A stretch of DNA of 64,000 nucleotides, from contig NZ_MOMB01000054.1 in NCBI RefSeq assembly GCF_002752165.1, positions 1 to 64,000 on the forward strand, written 5' to 3'. The translations under genes and the position numbers were made by a program. The notes under the pieces were generated by a model. That model had not been told where the DNA came from, made no database searches, and worked only from the letters and a program-made list of their open reading frames with translations. This stretch comes from Erwinia sp. OLFS4. GTDB lineage: Bacteria; Pseudomonadota; Gammaproteobacteria; Enterobacterales; Enterobacteriaceae. Shown piece after piece: positions 17,702-28,449 of the stretch (positions are counted from its first letter, which is position 1; the number at the start of each line of letters is the position of its first letter).

Positions 17702-20056
17702 CTATTTCGCGGTAGCAACCTGCATGCCATAGGGGGCATTTTGTAACGCTAATGTTAAAACTTCTTCAATGCGTTTTACCGGATGGATATCCAGATCGGC
17801 AATAATATTATCCGGAATCTCTTCCAAATCGCGTTTGTTTTCATCCGGAATCAGGACCGTTTTGATGCCACCGCGATGAGCAGCCAGCAATTTCTCTTTC
17901 AGACCGCCAATCGGTAACACCTGACCACGCAGAGTAATCTCTCCGGTCATAGCGACATCCGCCCGCACCGGATTACCGGTCAGACAGGAAACCAATGCGG
18001 TACACATAGCGATACCTGCACTGGGGCCATCTTTCGGCGTAGCGCCTTCCGGTACATGCACGTGAATATCACGCTTCTCATAAAAATCGCCATTAATCCC
18101 CAGCTTCTCCGCGCGCGCACGTACCACGGTGAGCGCAGCCTGAATTGACTCCTGCATGACTTCACCCAGTGAACCGGTATAAGTCAGTTTACCTTTACCC
18201 GGCACACAGGCCGTTTCAATGGTCAGCAGGTCGCCTCCCACTTCAGTCCACGCCAATCCTGTCACCTGACCAACGCGGTTTTCACTGTCGGCACGACCAT
18301 AGTCAAAGCGCTGCACACCAAGATAATCTTTCAGATTATCGCCACTGATTGTGATGTGCTTCAGTGATTTATCCATCAGCAGCGCTTTTACCGCTTTACG
18401 ACACAGTTTGGACAGTTCCCGCTCAAGGCTACGCACGCCGGCTTCGCGGGTATAGTAGCGAATAATACCAACGATAGCGCTGTCTTCCAGCGTCAGTTCA
18501 CTGGTTTTCAACGCATTACGTTCAATCTGTTTCGGCAGCAGATGCTGTTTAGCAATGTTCAGTTTTTCATCTTCGGTGTAGCCGGAAAGACGAATAACTT
18601 CCATGCGGTCCAGCAGCGGTGCCGGAATATTCATTGAATTGGAGGTCGCAACAAACATCACATCTGACAGGTCATAATCTACCTCCAGATAGTGGTCATT
18701 AAAAGCTACGTTCTGTTCAGGATCAAGCACTTCCAGCAACGCTGATGCCGGATCTCCCCGCATATCGGAGGACATTTTGTCGATCTCATCCAACAGAAAC
18801 AGCGGATTTTTTACCCCGACCTTTGCCATCTTCTGGATAAGTTTACCTGGCATAGAGCCGATATAAGTCCGGCGGTGACCTCGGATCTCTGCTTCATCCC
18901 GCACGCCGCCCAGCGCCATCCTCACGTATTTACGCCCTGTCGCACGGGCTATTGACTGACCAAGCGAGGTTTTACCCACCCCCGGCGGCCCTACCAGACA
19001 CAGAATCGGCCCTTTAATTTTGCTGACGCGACTCTGCACCGCAAGGTATTCGAGGATGCGATCTTTAACGCGTTCAAGACCATAATGATCGGTATCCAGC
19101 GTTTCCTGCGCTTTACGTAAATCTTTTTTTACCTTGCTGCGTGCGTTCCAGGGAACCTGTACCATCCATTCAACATAGCTACGTACCACGGTAGCTTCTG
19201 CTGACATGGGCGACATCATTTTCAGTTTCTGCAGTTCAGCTTCGGCTTTTTCGCGAGCCTCTTTTGGCATCTTAGCCGCATCGATTTTTCGCTTCAGCGC
19301 TTCGTTTTCGTCAGGCGCATCGTCCATTTCCCCCAGCTCTTTCTGAATCGCTTTCATCTGCTCATTCAGATAGTATTCACGCTGGCTTTTTTCCATCTGC
19401 TTCTTCACGCGGTTACGAATGCGTTTTTCTACCTGCAGCAGATCGATCTCAGACTCCATCATCGCCATTAAATATTCAAGGCGCTCATTAACATCTGACA
19501 TTTCAAGCACCGATTGCTTGTCCGCCAGTTTTAGCGGCATATGAGCAGCAACGGTGTCAGCCAGGCGGGCTGCATCATCAATGTTGTTTAATGAGGTAAG
19601 CACCTCCGGCGGAATCTTTTTATTCAGCTTGATATAGCCTTCAAACTGATTAATTGCCGTGCGTACCAGCACCTCCTGTTCACGCTCTTCAATCTCAGGA
19701 GAAGCCAGATATTCAGCCTGTGCGGTGAAATGGTCACCGTTATCCGCCAGGGTAGTGATATGTGCGCGTTGCAAGCCTTCAACCAGCACTTTTACCGTGC
19801 CATCAGGCAATTTCAGCATCTGTAAAATGGATGCAACCGTCCCCACAGAGAAAAGATCGTTAATACCTGGTTCATCCGTTGAAGCTTCTTTCTGTGCAAC
19901 CAGCAGGATCTTCTTATCATGATCCATCGCCGCTTCCAGGCAGCGAATCGACTTTTCACGGCCAACAAACAATGGGATCACCATGTGCGGATAAACCACC
20001 ACGTCACGCAACGGCAACACTGGGATTTCAATGCGTTCAGAACGCTCAGGATTCAT
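17702..20056 (-). CDS. lon: ATP-dependent Lon protease
   Basis: 784-residue cytosolic AAA+ protease (same length as E. coli), degrading misfolded proteins and regulators such as SulA and RcsA; in Erwinia it restrains capsule synthesis through RcsA. N-terminal substrate-binding LAN domain ([19 protein letters not shown]), a coiled-coil region around 190-260, AAA+ module with Walker [10 protein letters not shown] and Walker B LFLLDEID, and protease domain with catalytic Ser in [12 protein letters not shown] and Lys in [11 protein letters not shown] sigma32 promoter lies upstream at 20143-20171. Confidence 0.98.
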   Translation of the reverse strand: MNPERSERIEIPVLPLRDVVVYPHMVIPLFVGREKSIRCLEAAMDHDKKILLVAQKEASTDEPGINDLFSVGTVASILQMLKLPDGTVKVLVEGLQRAHITTLADNGDHFTAQAEYLASPEIEEREQEVLVRTAINQFEGYIKLNKKIPPEVLTSLNNIDDAARLADTVAAHMPLKLADKQSVLEMSDVNERLEYLMAMMESEIDLLQVEKRIRNRVKKQMEKSQREYYLNEQMKAIQKELGEMDDAPDENEALKRKIDAAKMPKEAREKAEAELQKLKMMSPMSAEATVVRSYVEWMVQVPWNARSKVKKDLRKAQETLDTDHYGLERVKDRILEYLAVQSRVSKIKGPILCLVGPPGVGKTSLGQSIARATGRKYVRMALGGVRDEAEIRGHRRTYIGSMPGKLIQKMAKVGVKNPLFLLDEIDKMSSDMRGDPASALLEVLDPEQNVAFNDHYLEVDYDLSDVMFVATSNSMNIPAPLLDRMEVIRLSGYTEDEKLNIAKQHLLPKQIERNALKTSELTLEDSAIVGIIRYYTREAGVRSLERELSKLCRKAVKALLMDKSLKHITISGDNLKDYLGVQRFDYGRADSENRVGQVTGLAWTEVGGDLLTIETACVPGKGKLTYTGSLGEVMQESIQAALTVVRARAEKLGINGDFYEKRDIHVHVPEGATPKDGPSAGIAMCTALVSCLTGNPVRADVAMTGEITLRGQVLPIGGLKEKLLAAHRGGIKTVLIPDENKRDLEEIPDNIIADLDIHPVKRIEEVLTLALQNAPYGMQVATAK

Positions 20057-20142
20057 AGAGCTCTCTCTTAGTTTAATTTCCGCCAGGTTGCGGGACTTTT
20101 ACCCTGCATGCATCTGTGCAGTCTGCACCCGCTAATTCGAGT

Positions 20143-20171
20143 ATATGGGGATGATTATCTGACATTCAATG
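20143..20171 (-). promoter_or_regulatory. sigma32 heat-shock promoter of lon
   Basis: On the minus strand CATTGAA is followed after 14 bases by CCCCATAT. This fits the RpoH consensus CTTGAA-N(11-16)-CCCCATNT and resembles the known E. coli lon promoter. Transcription should start near 20136, giving a leader of about 80 bases. Confidence 0.88.
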
Positions 20172-20192
20172 CTTATGACCATCAGAAAAGCG

Positions 20193-20216
20193 AAAGGGGG
20201 AAATTTTTCCCCCTTT
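20193..20216 (-). terminator. Terminator between clpX and lon
   Basis: AAAGGGGGAAA / TTTCCCCCTTT forms a near-perfect inverted repeat just after the clpX stop and upstream of the lon promoter. It should separate the clpPX and lon transcripts. Confidence 0.8.
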
Positions 20217-20245
20217 ATGCTAACTAGCTGGATTAATGCGGTTAT

Positions 20246-21520
20246 TTATTCACCGGATGCCTGTTGCGCCTCGTGCTTACCGTATATCAGCATGGGATCG
20301 GTTTCGCCGCCAATAACCGACTCGTCGATAACCACTTTTTCGACATCATCCATTGAAGGCAGATCGTACATTGTATTCAGCAACGCACCTTCAACAATTG
20401 AACGCAATCCGCGTGCGCCGGTTTTGCGCGACATGGCTTTTTTAGCAATAGCGGTCAATGCTTCATCGCGAAACTCAAGCTCAACGCCTTCCAGATTAAA
20501 CAGCGCCTGATACTGTTTGGTTAGCGCATTTTTCGGTTCACGCAGAATCTGAATTAGTGCTTCTTCACTCAGTTCATTCAGCGTGGCCACCACCGGCAGA
20601 CGACCGATAAATTCAGGAATCAGCCCGAACTTAATTAAATCTTCCGGTTCCACCTGCGCCAGCAGTTCACCTTCAGACGCTTTCTGTGACTTATCTTTCA
20701 CCGTCGCACCAAAACCAATGCCCGAGCCGGTTTCAGTTCTCTGCGAAATCACTTTATCCAGGCCGGCAAATGCGCCGCCACAGATAAACAGGATTTTCGA
20801 GGTATCAACCTGCAGAAATTCCTGCTGAGGATGTTTACGGCCACCCTGAGGAGGTACCGCTGCGACGGTGCCTTCGATAAGTTTCAGCAGCGCCTGCTGA
20901 ACCCCTTCACCGGACACGTCACGGGTGATCGACGGATTGTCCGATTTACGGGAAATTTTATCGATTTCATCAATGTACACGATACCCCGCTGGGCTTTTT
21001 GTACATCATAGTCACATTTTTGCAGCAATTTCTGGATAATGTTTTCTACGTCCTCACCAACATACCCGGCTTCCGTCAGGGTGGTGGCATCGGCCATAGT
21101 AAAAGGAACGTCCAGCAGGCGCGCAAGCGTCTCTGCCAGCAGGGTTTTACCACTACCGGTCGGCCCTATCAGCAAAATGTTGCTTTTACCCAGCTCAACA
21201 CCGTTGCTGCTATCGCCGTTACGCAAACGTTTGTAGTGGTTGTAAACCGCCACGGCCAGTACTTTCTTCGCGCGCTCCTGACCAATGACATATTCGTCAA
21301 GATGCTCGCGGATTTCATGGGGTGTAGGCAGTGCGCTACGCTCGCGATGCGGTGCGACTTCTTTGATCTCTTCGCGAATAATGTCGTTACAAAGATCGAC
21401 ACACTCATCGCAGATATACACGGACGGTCCGGCAATCAGCTTGCGCACTTCATGCTGACTTTTACCGCAGAAAGAGCAGTACAGTAACTTTCCTGAACCG
21501 TCTTTGCGCTTATCTGTCAT
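20246..21520 (-). CDS. clpX: ClpX, ATPase subunit of ClpXP protease
   Basis: 424-residue AAA+ unfoldase (same length as E. coli) that recognises tags such as ssrA and feeds substrates to ClpP. N-terminal zinc-binding domain ([19 protein letters not shown]), Walker A GPTGSGKT, Walker B VYIDEIDK, pore loop GYVGEDVE and the ClpP-docking IGFG loop. The start at 21520 has GAGG upstream; a TTG two codons earlier extends the frame but is not conserved. Confidence 0.98.
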   Translation of the reverse strand: MTDKRKDGSGKLLYCSFCGKSQHEVRKLIAGPSVYICDECVDLCNDIIREEIKEVAPHRERSALPTPHEIREHLDEYVIGQERAKKVLAVAVYNHYKRLRNGDSSNGVELGKSNILLIGPTGSGKTLLAETLARLLDVPFTMADATTLTEAGYVGEDVENIIQKLLQKCDYDVQKAQRGIVYIDEIDKISRKSDNPSITRDVSGEGVQQALLKLIEGTVAAVPPQGGRKHPQQEFLQVDTSKILFICGGAFAGLDKVISQRTETGSGIGFGATVKDKSQKASEGELLAQVEPEDLIKFGLIPEFIGRLPVVATLNELSEEALIQILREPKNALTKQYQALFNLEGVELEFRDEALTAIAKKAMSRKTGARGLRSIVEGALLNTMYDLPSMDDVEKVVIDESVIGGETDPMLIYGKHEAQQASGE

Positions 21521-21646
21521 CTGCAAACCTCTTTATTAGTCTTTATTCGCCAGATGCGGCGCGGGCATCGCTGGCAATACCCGATATTCAATACCAGTTT
21601 CATCAACGCTACAGAAATACTATAGCCAGGGCAAGCCACCTTAGCC

Positions 21647-22270
21647 TTACTTGCGGTGCGTCAGAATAGAATCCACTAAACCATACTCTACCGCTTCGCT
21701 GGCCGACAGGAAACGATCCCTTTCAGTATCCCGCTCGATTTCTTCGAGGGATTTGCCGGTATGTTCGGCCATCAGCTCATTCATCCGCTGCTTAACCTTG
21801 AGAATTTCGCGCGCATGAATTTCGATATCCGTCGCCTGCCCCTGGTAGCCACCAAGCGGCTGATGAATCATCACACGTGAATTTGGCAGACAAAAACGTT
21901 TACCTTTAGTGCCTGCGGTTAACAAAAAGGCACCCATCGAACAGGCCTGGCCCATACAAATAGTACTGACATCCGGCTTGATGAACTTCATCGTATCATA
22001 AATTGACATACCCGCCGTGATCACGCCACCGGGCGAGTTGATGTACAGGTAAATATCTTTTTCCGGATTTTCTGCCTCCAGAAACAGCATCTGAGCGACG
22101 ATCAGATTCGCCATATGATCTTCCACCTGGCCGGTCAGGAAAATCACACGCTCTTTCAGCAGGCGGGAGTAAATATCGTAAGAACGCTCACCGCGCGAGG
22201 TTTGCTCCACCACCATTGGCACCAGCGCCATATGAGGTGCCATTTGTTCATGTTCGCCACTGTATGACAT
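21647..22270 (-). CDS. clpP: ClpP, proteolytic subunit of ClpAP/ClpXP
   Basis: 207-residue serine peptidase forming a double heptameric ring with ClpX or ClpA. The catalytic triad is Ser111 ([10 protein letters not shown]), His136 (MIHQPLGG) and Asp185 (ERDRF), with the same numbering as E. coli; the first residues form the autocleaved propeptide. It is upstream of clpX and is transcribed with it from the sigma32 promoter at 22402-22430. Confidence 0.98.
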   Translation of the reverse strand: MSYSGEHEQMAPHMALVPMVVEQTSRGERSYDIYSRLLKERVIFLTGQVEDHMANLIVAQMLFLEAENPEKDIYLYINSPGGVITAGMSIYDTMKFIKPDVSTICMGQACSMGAFLLTAGTKGKRFCLPNSRVMIHQPLGGYQGQATDIEIHAREILKVKQRMNELMAEHTGKSLEEIERDTERDRFLSASEAVEYGLVDSILTHRK

Positions 22271-22401
22271 TTCCGTCTCCTGAAAAAATTTTTGCCAATT
22301 CTATCCGGGCACGAGGCAGTTCGTTATCCATTCTGCGCTCATTACCTCTCCCCGCTGCTATCAGGACGGTCAATCAGACAGCTTGGTTTGCATGAGGTTC
22401 G

Positions 22402-22430
22402 ATTTTGGGGTCGCAGCCCAATAATTCAAG
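22402..22430 (-). promoter_or_regulatory. sigma32 heat-shock promoter of clpPX
   Basis: On the minus strand a perfect -35 CTTGAA (22430-22425) is followed after 14 bases by CCCCAAAAT (22410-22402), a good match to the RpoH consensus. It lies about 130 bases before clpP. Confidence 0.9.
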
Positions 22431-22545
22431 CATAACAACTTTTTTTATTTCCTAACCAGGAAAAACAGCTTAACCCGAAATTTACCGTTTAAATACACGA
22501 TTCCGCCTGTCAGCCACCGCTAATTGCCACGTTTAAAGACGAAAA

Positions 22546-22571
22546 AAGCCCGCAGCCAAAGCTGCGAGCTT
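22546..22571 (-). terminator. Terminator of tig
   Basis: Stem AAGC-C-CGCAGC / GCTGCG-A-GCTT with loop CAAA, followed on the minus strand by TTTTTT. It follows the tig stop by 25 bases. Confidence 0.88.
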
Positions 22572-22596
22572 GCCTTATACGCGAATGCAGAACAAC

Positions 22597-23901
22597 TTAA
22601 GCTGGCGTAGTCTGGTTCATCAGTTCCTGGAAATTAGTCGTTTTCTCAGTCACTTTTGCTTTTTCCAGTAACGCTTCTACCGCCTGCTCTTCCAGGGCAA
22701 CGTTACGCATATTATCCATCAGCTCATTATTTTTGCTGTAAAACTCAATAACTTCCTGCGGATCTTCGTAGGCAGAGGCCATCTCTTCGATCAGACCTTT
22801 AACCCGGGTTTCATCGGCTTTAAGCTCATGGGTGCGAATCACTTCACCCAGCAACAGTCCGACAACCACCCGGCGTTTTGCCTGCTCTTCGAACAGTTCA
22901 CGCGGCAGTTCCAGCGCCTGCTGTTCGTTACCACCAAAGCGTTGAGCCGCCTGACGACGCAGCACATCAATTTCACCGTCAACCAGAGCTGAAGGGACGT
23001 CAATCTCGTTGGCCTTAATCAGTCCATCAATGGCCTGAGATTTAACGCGATTACGCACCGCACCTTTCAGTTCACGCTCCATATTTTTCCGCACTTCAGT
23101 GCGTAACCCCTCAACAGAACCATCAGCCACGCCAAAACGTTTGATGAACTCTTCGGTCAGTTCCGGCAGCTCACGCTCTTCAACTTTCTTCAGTACGATA
23201 GCGAAGCGGGCGGCTTTACCTTGCAGGTTTTCCGCGTGGTAGTCTTCCGGGAAGGTCACGTCAAGGGTAAATTCTTCACCGGCTTTGTGGCCAAGAAGAC
23301 CGTCTTCAAAACCAGGGATCATGCGGCCCTGGCCCATTGCCAGAACAAAGTCAGACGCTTTGCCGCCTTCAAACTCTTCACCATCAACCGAGCCTGAGAA
23401 GTCCAGGGTCACGCGATCTTCTGCCGCAACGGCACCGTCTTTTTCTTTCCAGGTTGCCTGCTGCTTACGCAGGGTTTCCAGCATAGTATCAACATCGCTA
23501 TCGGCGACTTCCACCAGCGGTTTTTCAACTTCGATACTTTCCAGACCCTTCAGCTCGACTTCCGGATAAACTTCAAATTCTGCCGAATAGGTGAAGTCTT
23601 CATTCACTTTGTATTCGCCCGGCGCATATTTCGGTGCACCGGCCGGATTTACCTTTTCTTTGATAATCGCGTCAACGAAATTACGCTGCATCAAATCACC
23701 CAGAACGTCCTGGCGAACAGAGGCGCCATAGCGTTGGGAAACGATATTCATCGGCACTTTGCCTTTACGAAAACCGTCAATACGAACATTTTTAGCGACA
23801 TTGACCAGCTCGCTTTTTACCGCATTCTCAATCACATCTTTAGGGATCGTGATGGTTACGCGACGGCCAAGGCCCTGAGTTGTTTCTACTGAAACTTGCA
23901 T
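22597..23901 (-). CDS. tig: Trigger factor
   Basis: 434-residue ribosome-associated chaperone and peptidyl-prolyl isomerase meeting nascent chains at the exit tunnel. N-terminal ribosome-binding domain with the signature GFRKGKVP, a central FKBP-type domain (about 150-245, [35 protein letters not shown]) and a C-terminal helical chaperone domain. It heads the tig-clpP-clpX-lon segment. A promoter and an unusually structured leader lie upstream. Confidence 0.97.
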   Translation of the reverse strand: MQVSVETTQGLGRRVTITIPKDVIENAVKSELVNVAKNVRIDGFRKGKVPMNIVSQRYGASVRQDVLGDLMQRNFVDAIIKEKVNPAGAPKYAPGEYKVNEDFTYSAEFEVYPEVELKGLESIEVEKPLVEVADSDVDTMLETLRKQQATWKEKDGAVAAEDRVTLDFSGSVDGEEFEGGKASDFVLAMGQGRMIPGFEDGLLGHKAGEEFTLDVTFPEDYHAENLQGKAARFAIVLKKVEERELPELTEEFIKRFGVADGSVEGLRTEVRKNMERELKGAVRNRVKSQAIDGLIKANEIDVPSALVDGEIDVLRRQAAQRFGGNEQQALELPRELFEEQAKRRVVVGLLLGEVIRTHELKADETRVKGLIEEMASAYEDPQEVIEFYSKNNELMDNMRNVALEEQAVEALLEKAKVTEKTTNFQELMNQTTPA

Positions 23902-23938
23902 CTTGTTACCTCAAAAAATCACGTGCTCGGTCAACTTC

Positions 23939-24033
23939 AGACCGCCAGCGGCTTAGTGAAGCCTGACGACGGTCTAACAACCGGGACGGCTTCTGATGTC
24001 AGAACCGTATTCCCTGTTACCAGAAGCGTCCCG
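23939..24033 (-). promoter_or_regulatory. Structured 5' leader of tig: two long hairpins
   Basis: Two hairpins lie in the predicted 150-base leader. One pairs AGACCG (23939-23944) with CGGTCT (23970-23975), enclosing GGCTT / AAGCC with loop AGTG. The other pairs CGGGACG-G-CTTCTG (23982-23995) with CAGAAG-CGTCCCG (24021-24033), 13 bp with one bulged base. Both fold equally on the minus strand. Their role is unknown; attenuation, stability or translational control are possible. Confidence 0.5.
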
Positions 24034-24061
24034 AAGACATTCAGGAATAATCAGACGCGGC

Positions 24062-24090
24062 ATTATAGCGGCATCAATTCAGCGCGTCGA
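24062..24090 (-). promoter_or_regulatory. sigma70-type promoter of tig
   Basis: Perfect -10 TATAAT on the minus strand (24067-24062), 17 bases downstream of a -35 TCGACG (24090-24085; 4 of 6 matches). Predicted start near 24055, which gives a leader of about 150 bases. Confidence 0.7.
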
Positions 24091-24273
24091 GGCTGCCTGC
24101 GTGCATCCGGCCAGCAAAGTGCACACAAGTACGCTTGCCGGGCCGCAAAAAGAGGCGCGCCGGGCTAATAAGGCATGCTGGATAACCAGATAGATTAGCC
24201 GCCATCGGGACGGGGAACGCTTGTTAAATCAGGCAGTCAGACGGCGCGCTATCGTCAACATCACAACACGCGA

Positions 24274-24585
24274 TCAGGCCTGAGTACCTGCCCCGCAGCA
24301 ATCCGGCGACGCCGGCGCCTGATTTTGCCGTTGCTGCCACTCCTCGCCGGTATAGGTATGCAGTGCCAGCGCATGAACACCAGCAGCAAGCTCCTCTGCC
24401 AGCAAGCTATAAATTGCGCGATGACGCTGTAAAGCCCGCTGATTGATGAACTGATCGCTGACCAGCACAATTTTAAAATGACTGCTGGCTCCTGCGGGCA
24501 CATTGTGACGATGGCTTTCATCAATAACCTGCAGATGCTGAGGCGAAAACGCTGCCCGCAACTTTGTTTCAATATGCTCACGCAT
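24274..24585 (-). CDS. bolA: BolA morphogene regulator
   Basis: 103-residue stress-induced protein of the BolA/IbaG family, which affects cell shape and biofilm and binds monothiol glutaredoxins with a shared [2Fe-2S] cluster. The class II KH-like fold carries the motif [17 protein letters not shown] with the cluster-ligand histidine region, then [12 protein letters not shown] and [10 protein letters not shown]. The start at 24585 has AAGG eight bases upstream and matches E. coli; an ATG three codons earlier is too close to it. Confidence 0.95.
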   Translation of the reverse strand: MREHIETKLRAAFSPQHLQVIDESHRHNVPAGASSHFKIVLVSDQFINQRALQRHRAIYSLLAEELAAGVHALALHTYTGEEWQQRQNQAPASPDCCGAGTQA

Positions 24586-24856
24586 CACATACACCTTTTA
24601 TTCCGCCCGCGCGGTTTTTCAGAATTACAGACACATTTATTTGCCTGAACGCCAGATGAAACCTTCAACACTCCGCCTGATGATAGACAAACTGACCGGC
24701 CTATTCTTATGTCTGACAGGCAATAAATCAATTTATCCCTTCTGAACCGCCGCCTACGGACGACTTTACTTGCCCAGGGGCTTTTTCTTATAACAGGCAA
24801 TGTTATGATGTGCGCAAATTTCGCAGCACATCTACTCACACGCAAGAGACCAAACC

Positions 24857-25435
24857 ATGTTGAAAAAGATTGTCGTGCCTTTCCTGGCTGCTCTGTTCCT
24901 GGCCGGTTGTGCCAGCAGCAGCAATACTCTGGATATTAATCCTAAAATTCAGCTGCCGCTGCGCGATCCTACGCTCACCGCGATGACTATCAGTATCAAC
25001 GGTGCCGATCAACGTCCCGACCAGGCGCTGGCAAAAGTCAACCGTGATGGACAGATGGTAACGCTGACGGCCCAACGCGATCTGCGCTTCCTGTTACAGG
25101 AAGCACTGGAAAAACAGATGACCGCACGTGGCTACATGATTGGACCAAACGGTCAGGTCGATTTACAGATTGTGGTGAACAAGCTTTATGCTGACGTCAC
25201 CCAGGGCAATGTGCGTTACAGCATTACAACCAACGCCGATATCTCAATTATCGCCACGGCCAAAAATGGCAGTAAGCAGGTTAAAAATTACCGTCAGACC
25301 TACAATGAAGAAGGGGCTTTTGCCGCCAGCAACGACAAAATAGCCAAAGCGGTTAATCAGACGCTGGGCGATGTGATTGCGGATATGGCCCAGGACAACA
25401 GCATGCAGGACTTTATTAAACAAAACGCCCGTTAA
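24857..25435 (+). CDS. yajG: YajG family lipoprotein
   Basis: 192-residue lipoprotein with a type II signal peptide and lipobox LAGC (Cys at residue 18). The mature part resembles the YajG family, with a long conserved beta/alpha region (LRFLLQEALEKQMTARGYMIGP, then VNKLYADVTQGNVRYSITTNADISI). No biochemical role is established. It is followed by ampG after 47 bases and probably forms an operon with it, as in E. coli. Confidence 0.93.
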   Translation: MLKKIVVPFLAALFLAGCASSSNTLDINPKIQLPLRDPTLTAMTISINGADQRPDQALAKVNRDGQMVTLTAQRDLRFLLQEALEKQMTARGYMIGPNGQVDLQIVVNKLYADVTQGNVRYSITTNADISIIATAKNGSKQVKNYRQTYNEEGAFAASNDKIAKAVNQTLGDVIADMAQDNSMQDFIKQNAR

Positions 25436-25482
25436 TCTGCTTATCGCCCGGTGATACAGCCGGGCGTACTTTTCGGGGCCGT

Positions 25483-26976
25483 ATGACCAGCCACTATCTG
25501 CAAATCTTTACTCAGCGTAAATCCGCCATCCTGTTAGTCCTTGGTTTTGCTTCCGGACTTCCGCTGGCGCTGACTGCTGGCACGCTCCAGGCCTGGCTGT
25601 CGGTGGAAAACGTTGACACCAAAACCATCGGTTTCTTTTCTCTGGTGGGCCAGGCCTATGTGCTGAAATTTCTCTGGTCTCCACTGATGGACCACTTTTC
25701 TCTGCCCTTTTGCGGACGGCGCCGGGGCTGGTTGTTGTTAACCCAACTGGCATTAATTGCCACCATCGCCCTGATGGGCACCTTACAACCGGCGCGTGAT
25801 TTGACCTTGCTGGCAACCCTTGCCGTGGTAGTCGCCTTTTGTTCCGCTTCCCAGGATATTGTTTTTGATGCCTGGAAAACCGATGTGTTATCGGCAGAAG
25901 AACGGGGAACCGGTGCGGCGATTAGCGTGCTGGGCTATCGCCTGGCAATGATGGTCTCAGGCGGGCTTGCATTATGGCTGGCGGATAAGTATCTCGGCTG
26001 GCAGGCAACTTACTGGTTAATGGCGCTCACCCTGGTGCCAGGGGTTATTGCCACCCTGTTTGCGCCGGAGCCGGATCAAAAAATCGAGGCCCCGCGTACT
26101 TTGCAGGCTGCGGTATTTACGCCACTGAAAGAGTTTTTCAGCCGTGGCAACGCCTGGATGATGTTATCACTGATTATCCTCTACAAACTGGGTGATGCCT
26201 TCGCCACCAGCCTGTCGACGCTTTTTTTACTGAAAGGGTTAGCATTCGAACCAGCCCAGGTTGGCATCGTAAATAAAACTCTCGGCCTGGCCGCCACTAT
26301 TATTGGCGCGCTATTTGGCGGAATACTGATGCAACGACTGACGTTATTTCGCGCTCTGATGCTATTCGGTATTTTGCAGGCGGTTTCTAATCTCGGCTAC
26401 TGGCTGCTGGCCGTCACACCGCCTCACCTGTGGAGCATGGCGCTGGCGGTGACAATAGAAAATCTGTGCGGTGGTATGGGCACCGCCGCCTTTGTCGCAC
26501 TGCTGATGACGCTATGTAATAAGTCCTTTTCCGCCACCCAGTTTGCTTTACTTTCAGCGCTATCGGCTATTGGCCGGGTGTATGCAGGCCCGGCAGCGGG
26601 CTGGATTGCTGCCGGGTGGGGATGGCCGACACTGTTTGCCATTTCCATTATTGTCTCGCTACCGGGATTGTTATTATTAGCCGCCAGCCGGCACAGTTTT
26701 ACCTGCCTGCAGTCAGACACGACCTTCCAGCTGCGCCAGCGTTTTGCTGGCGGTTACCGACTGGCTTTCTGCCTGGTGAGCGCCGGCGCACTATTACTGG
26801 CCAGCTGGCTACTATTTATTGCACTGCGCGCGCTACAGTGGCTAAACGCGTCGGGCGTCAGTGAAAGGCTGTTTGAAACCGGCATACTCTGTCTGCTGGC
26901 TGGGGTCACAATCGGCACACTTCTGGATTTGTTCTCTCAGGGCCTGCGTACTGTGCAAAATAAAGAGGCAGATTAG
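25483..26976 (+). CDS. ampG: Muropeptide permease AmpG
   Basis: 497-residue MFS transporter that imports GlcNAc-1,6-anhydro-MurNAc peptides from the periplasm for peptidoglycan recycling; in bacteria with inducible AmpC it links cell-wall damage to beta-lactamase expression. About 14 predicted helices, with the family signature GFASGLPLALTAGTLQAWL near the N-terminus and QDIVFDAWKTDVL in helix 4. Length is close to E. coli (491). Confidence 0.96.
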   Translation: MTSHYLQIFTQRKSAILLVLGFASGLPLALTAGTLQAWLSVENVDTKTIGFFSLVGQAYVLKFLWSPLMDHFSLPFCGRRRGWLLLTQLALIATIALMGTLQPARDLTLLATLAVVVAFCSASQDIVFDAWKTDVLSAEERGTGAAISVLGYRLAMMVSGGLALWLADKYLGWQATYWLMALTLVPGVIATLFAPEPDQKIEAPRTLQAAVFTPLKEFFSRGNAWMMLSLIILYKLGDAFATSLSTLFLLKGLAFEPAQVGIVNKTLGLAATIIGALFGGILMQRLTLFRALMLFGILQAVSNLGYWLLAVTPPHLWSMALAVTIENLCGGMGTAAFVALLMTLCNKSFSATQFALLSALSAIGRVYAGPAAGWIAAGWGWPTLFAISIIVSLPGLLLLAASRHSFTCLQSDTTFQLRQRFAGGYRLAFCLVSAGALLLASWLLFIALRALQWLNASGVSERLFETGILCLLAGVTIGTLLDLFSQGLRTVQNKEAD

Positions 26977-26995
26977 CCTGCAGGTCAACCATATT

Positions 26996-27028
26996 GTCCG
27001 CCTCGGCTGGCGGACTGCCTGCTTTTTT
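26996..27028 (+). terminator. Terminator of ampG
   Basis: Stem GTCCGCC / GGCGGAC with loop TCGGCT (26996-27015), then six spacer bases and seven T. The gap between stem and T-run makes it somewhat atypical. Confidence 0.65.
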
Positions 27029-27096
27029 GCCCAGCGATTACCGGATGCTGATGGCAGCGGTGATGAGCGCCGGCAATGTTAATAACATATATTAAT

Positions 27097-27146
27097 TGTT
27101 AATTAGGCGGCTGATAAACAACTGCCGGTCTATTGTTCGCGATCAA
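27097..27146. promoter_or_regulatory. ArcA-like and FNR-like boxes upstream of cyo
   Basis: TGTTAATTAG at 27097-27106 matches the ArcA core GTTAATTA. TTGTTCGCGATCAA at 27133-27146 differs at one base from the FNR palindrome TTGAT-N4-ATCAA. In E. coli ArcA and FNR repress cyo without oxygen. The boxes are about 370-420 bases before cyoA, far for simple promoter control, so the assignment is tentative. Confidence 0.4.
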
Positions 27147-27518
27147 TAATATTTTTTTTATTGATTTTATAATTAAGTAATTTTCTTTTTTTCTGCTAAA
27201 ATTAAAACCGGTGAGTAATTAATTATGTGACTTGTTCATCTCGCGAATGATAAAATATTGTTAAGTAAATGCAGCCACTTCATCTCTTTTATAGCAATGT
27301 CAGTTTTAAAAACCATCCTTAATTGGATTTTGTTATATCAGCCCAACTCCTTGCTACTGCTAACTTTTTCATCCTGATAAAATCAATTGTGACCCCCTTA
27401 GCAAAAGGTGCCAGCTCTTTTCTGCCAGCCCCTGAAGTTGGTTTACAGTCCGGAAACCTTCCCGTAAAATGCGGCCACACTTAAGCGACAATAGAGCCCT
27501 TGTCATTGAGGTCGTTAA

Positions 27519-28445
27519 ATGAGACTCAGGAAATACAAAAATAGTTTGGGGATTTTGTCATTAATTGCAGGCACGTTATTGTTAAGTGGCTGCAACAGTG
27601 CATTGTTAGATCCCAAAGGCCAGATCGCGCTGGAGCAACGCTCTCTGATTCTGACCGCCTTCGGCCTGATGCTGATCGTCGTCATTCCCGCGATTGCTAT
27701 GGCTGTCATCTTCGCCTGGAAATATCGGGCATCCAATACAAATGCTAAATATAGTCCTAACTGGTCCCACTCTAACAAGGTGGAAGCCGTGGTCTGGACA
27801 ATACCAATCCTTATCATTATGTTCCTCGGTATCCTGACCTGGAAGTCAACGCATGCGCTGGAACCAAGCAAACCACTGGCCTCAGATGTGAAACCGATAG
27901 AAGTGGAAGTGGTCTCACTTGACTGGAAATGGCTGTTTATCTATCCGGAACAAGGTATCGCGAGCGTAAATCAGCTGGCCTTCCCGGCTAACACCCCGGT
28001 GAGTTTCCGTATCACTTCAAACTCCGTGATGAACTCCTTCTTTATTCCTACCCTCGGCAGCCAGATTTATGCCATGGCCGGCATGCAAACCAGGCTGCAC
28101 CTGATTGCCAATCAGGCAGGGACTTATGACGGTATTTCTTCGAGTTTCAGCGGTCGCGGCTTTTCTGGCATGAAATTTAAAGCCATTGCCACCCCGGATA
28201 ATGCGACCTTTGAGCAGTGGGTAGCCCAGGCTAAACAGTCTCCTGAGAAACTTAATTCTATGGAAGATTTCGAAAAGCTGGCCGCCCCGAGTGAAAACCA
28301 CCCGGTTGAGTTCTTTTCCAGTGTCAAACCTGAATTGTTCAAAGACATTATTGAAAAGTTCATGAGTCACGGAACTAACATGAAGATGTCTGAGCACGAG
28401 GGCATGAACATGGACCATTCCGCTCACGCCGGCGCCGAGGAATAA
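27519..28445 (+). CDS. cyoA: Cytochrome bo3 ubiquinol oxidase subunit II
   Basis: 308-residue subunit II of the proton-pumping cytochrome bo3 oxidase. A lipoprotein signal peptide (lipobox LLSGC, Cys at 25), two transmembrane helices, then a cupredoxin-fold domain ([37 protein letters not shown]..) that lacks the CuA ligands, as expected for a quinol oxidase. The C-terminal tail is rich in Met and His ([21 protein letters not shown]), suggesting metal binding. First gene of cyoABCDE. Confidence 0.98.
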   Translation: MRLRKYKNSLGILSLIAGTLLLSGCNSALLDPKGQIALEQRSLILTAFGLMLIVVIPAIAMAVIFAWKYRASNTNAKYSPNWSHSNKVEAVVWTIPILIIMFLGILTWKSTHALEPSKPLASDVKPIEVEVVSLDWKWLFIYPEQGIASVNQLAFPANTPVSFRITSNSVMNSFFIPTLGSQIYAMAGMQTRLHLIANQAGTYDGISSSFSGRGFSGMKFKAIATPDNATFEQWVAQAKQSPEKLNSMEDFEKLAAPSENHPVEFFSSVKPELFKDIIEKFMSHGTNMKMSEHEGMNMDHSAHAGAEE

Positions 28446-28449
28446 TACG

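Larger units (their letters stand above)
22271..22596. other. tig-clpP intergenic region
   Basis: About 325 bases holding the clpP heat-shock promoter (22402-22430) and the tig terminator (22546-22571). No additional gene is evident. Confidence 0.7.
23902..24273. other. bolA-tig intergenic region
   Basis: About 370 bases without a convincing gene. It contains the tig promoter (24062-24090) and two strong hairpins in the predicted tig leader (23939-23975 and 23982-24033). Confidence 0.65.
26977..27518. other. ampG-cyoA intergenic region
   Basis: About 540 AT-rich bases holding the ampG terminator and the control region of the cyo operon. It includes an ArcA-like box (27097-27106) and an FNR-like palindrome (27133-27146). 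No reading frame in it looks like a gene. Confidence 0.65.

Noticed and set aside
20831..21487. 218-codon plus-strand frame within clpX
   Set aside because: Antisense to clpX, no family resemblance and no start signal.
24600..24790. Gearbox-type (stationary phase) promoter for bolA
   Set aside because: GGGCAAGT occurs on the minus strand, but no matching CTGCAA -35 element at the right distance was found, so it is not claimed.
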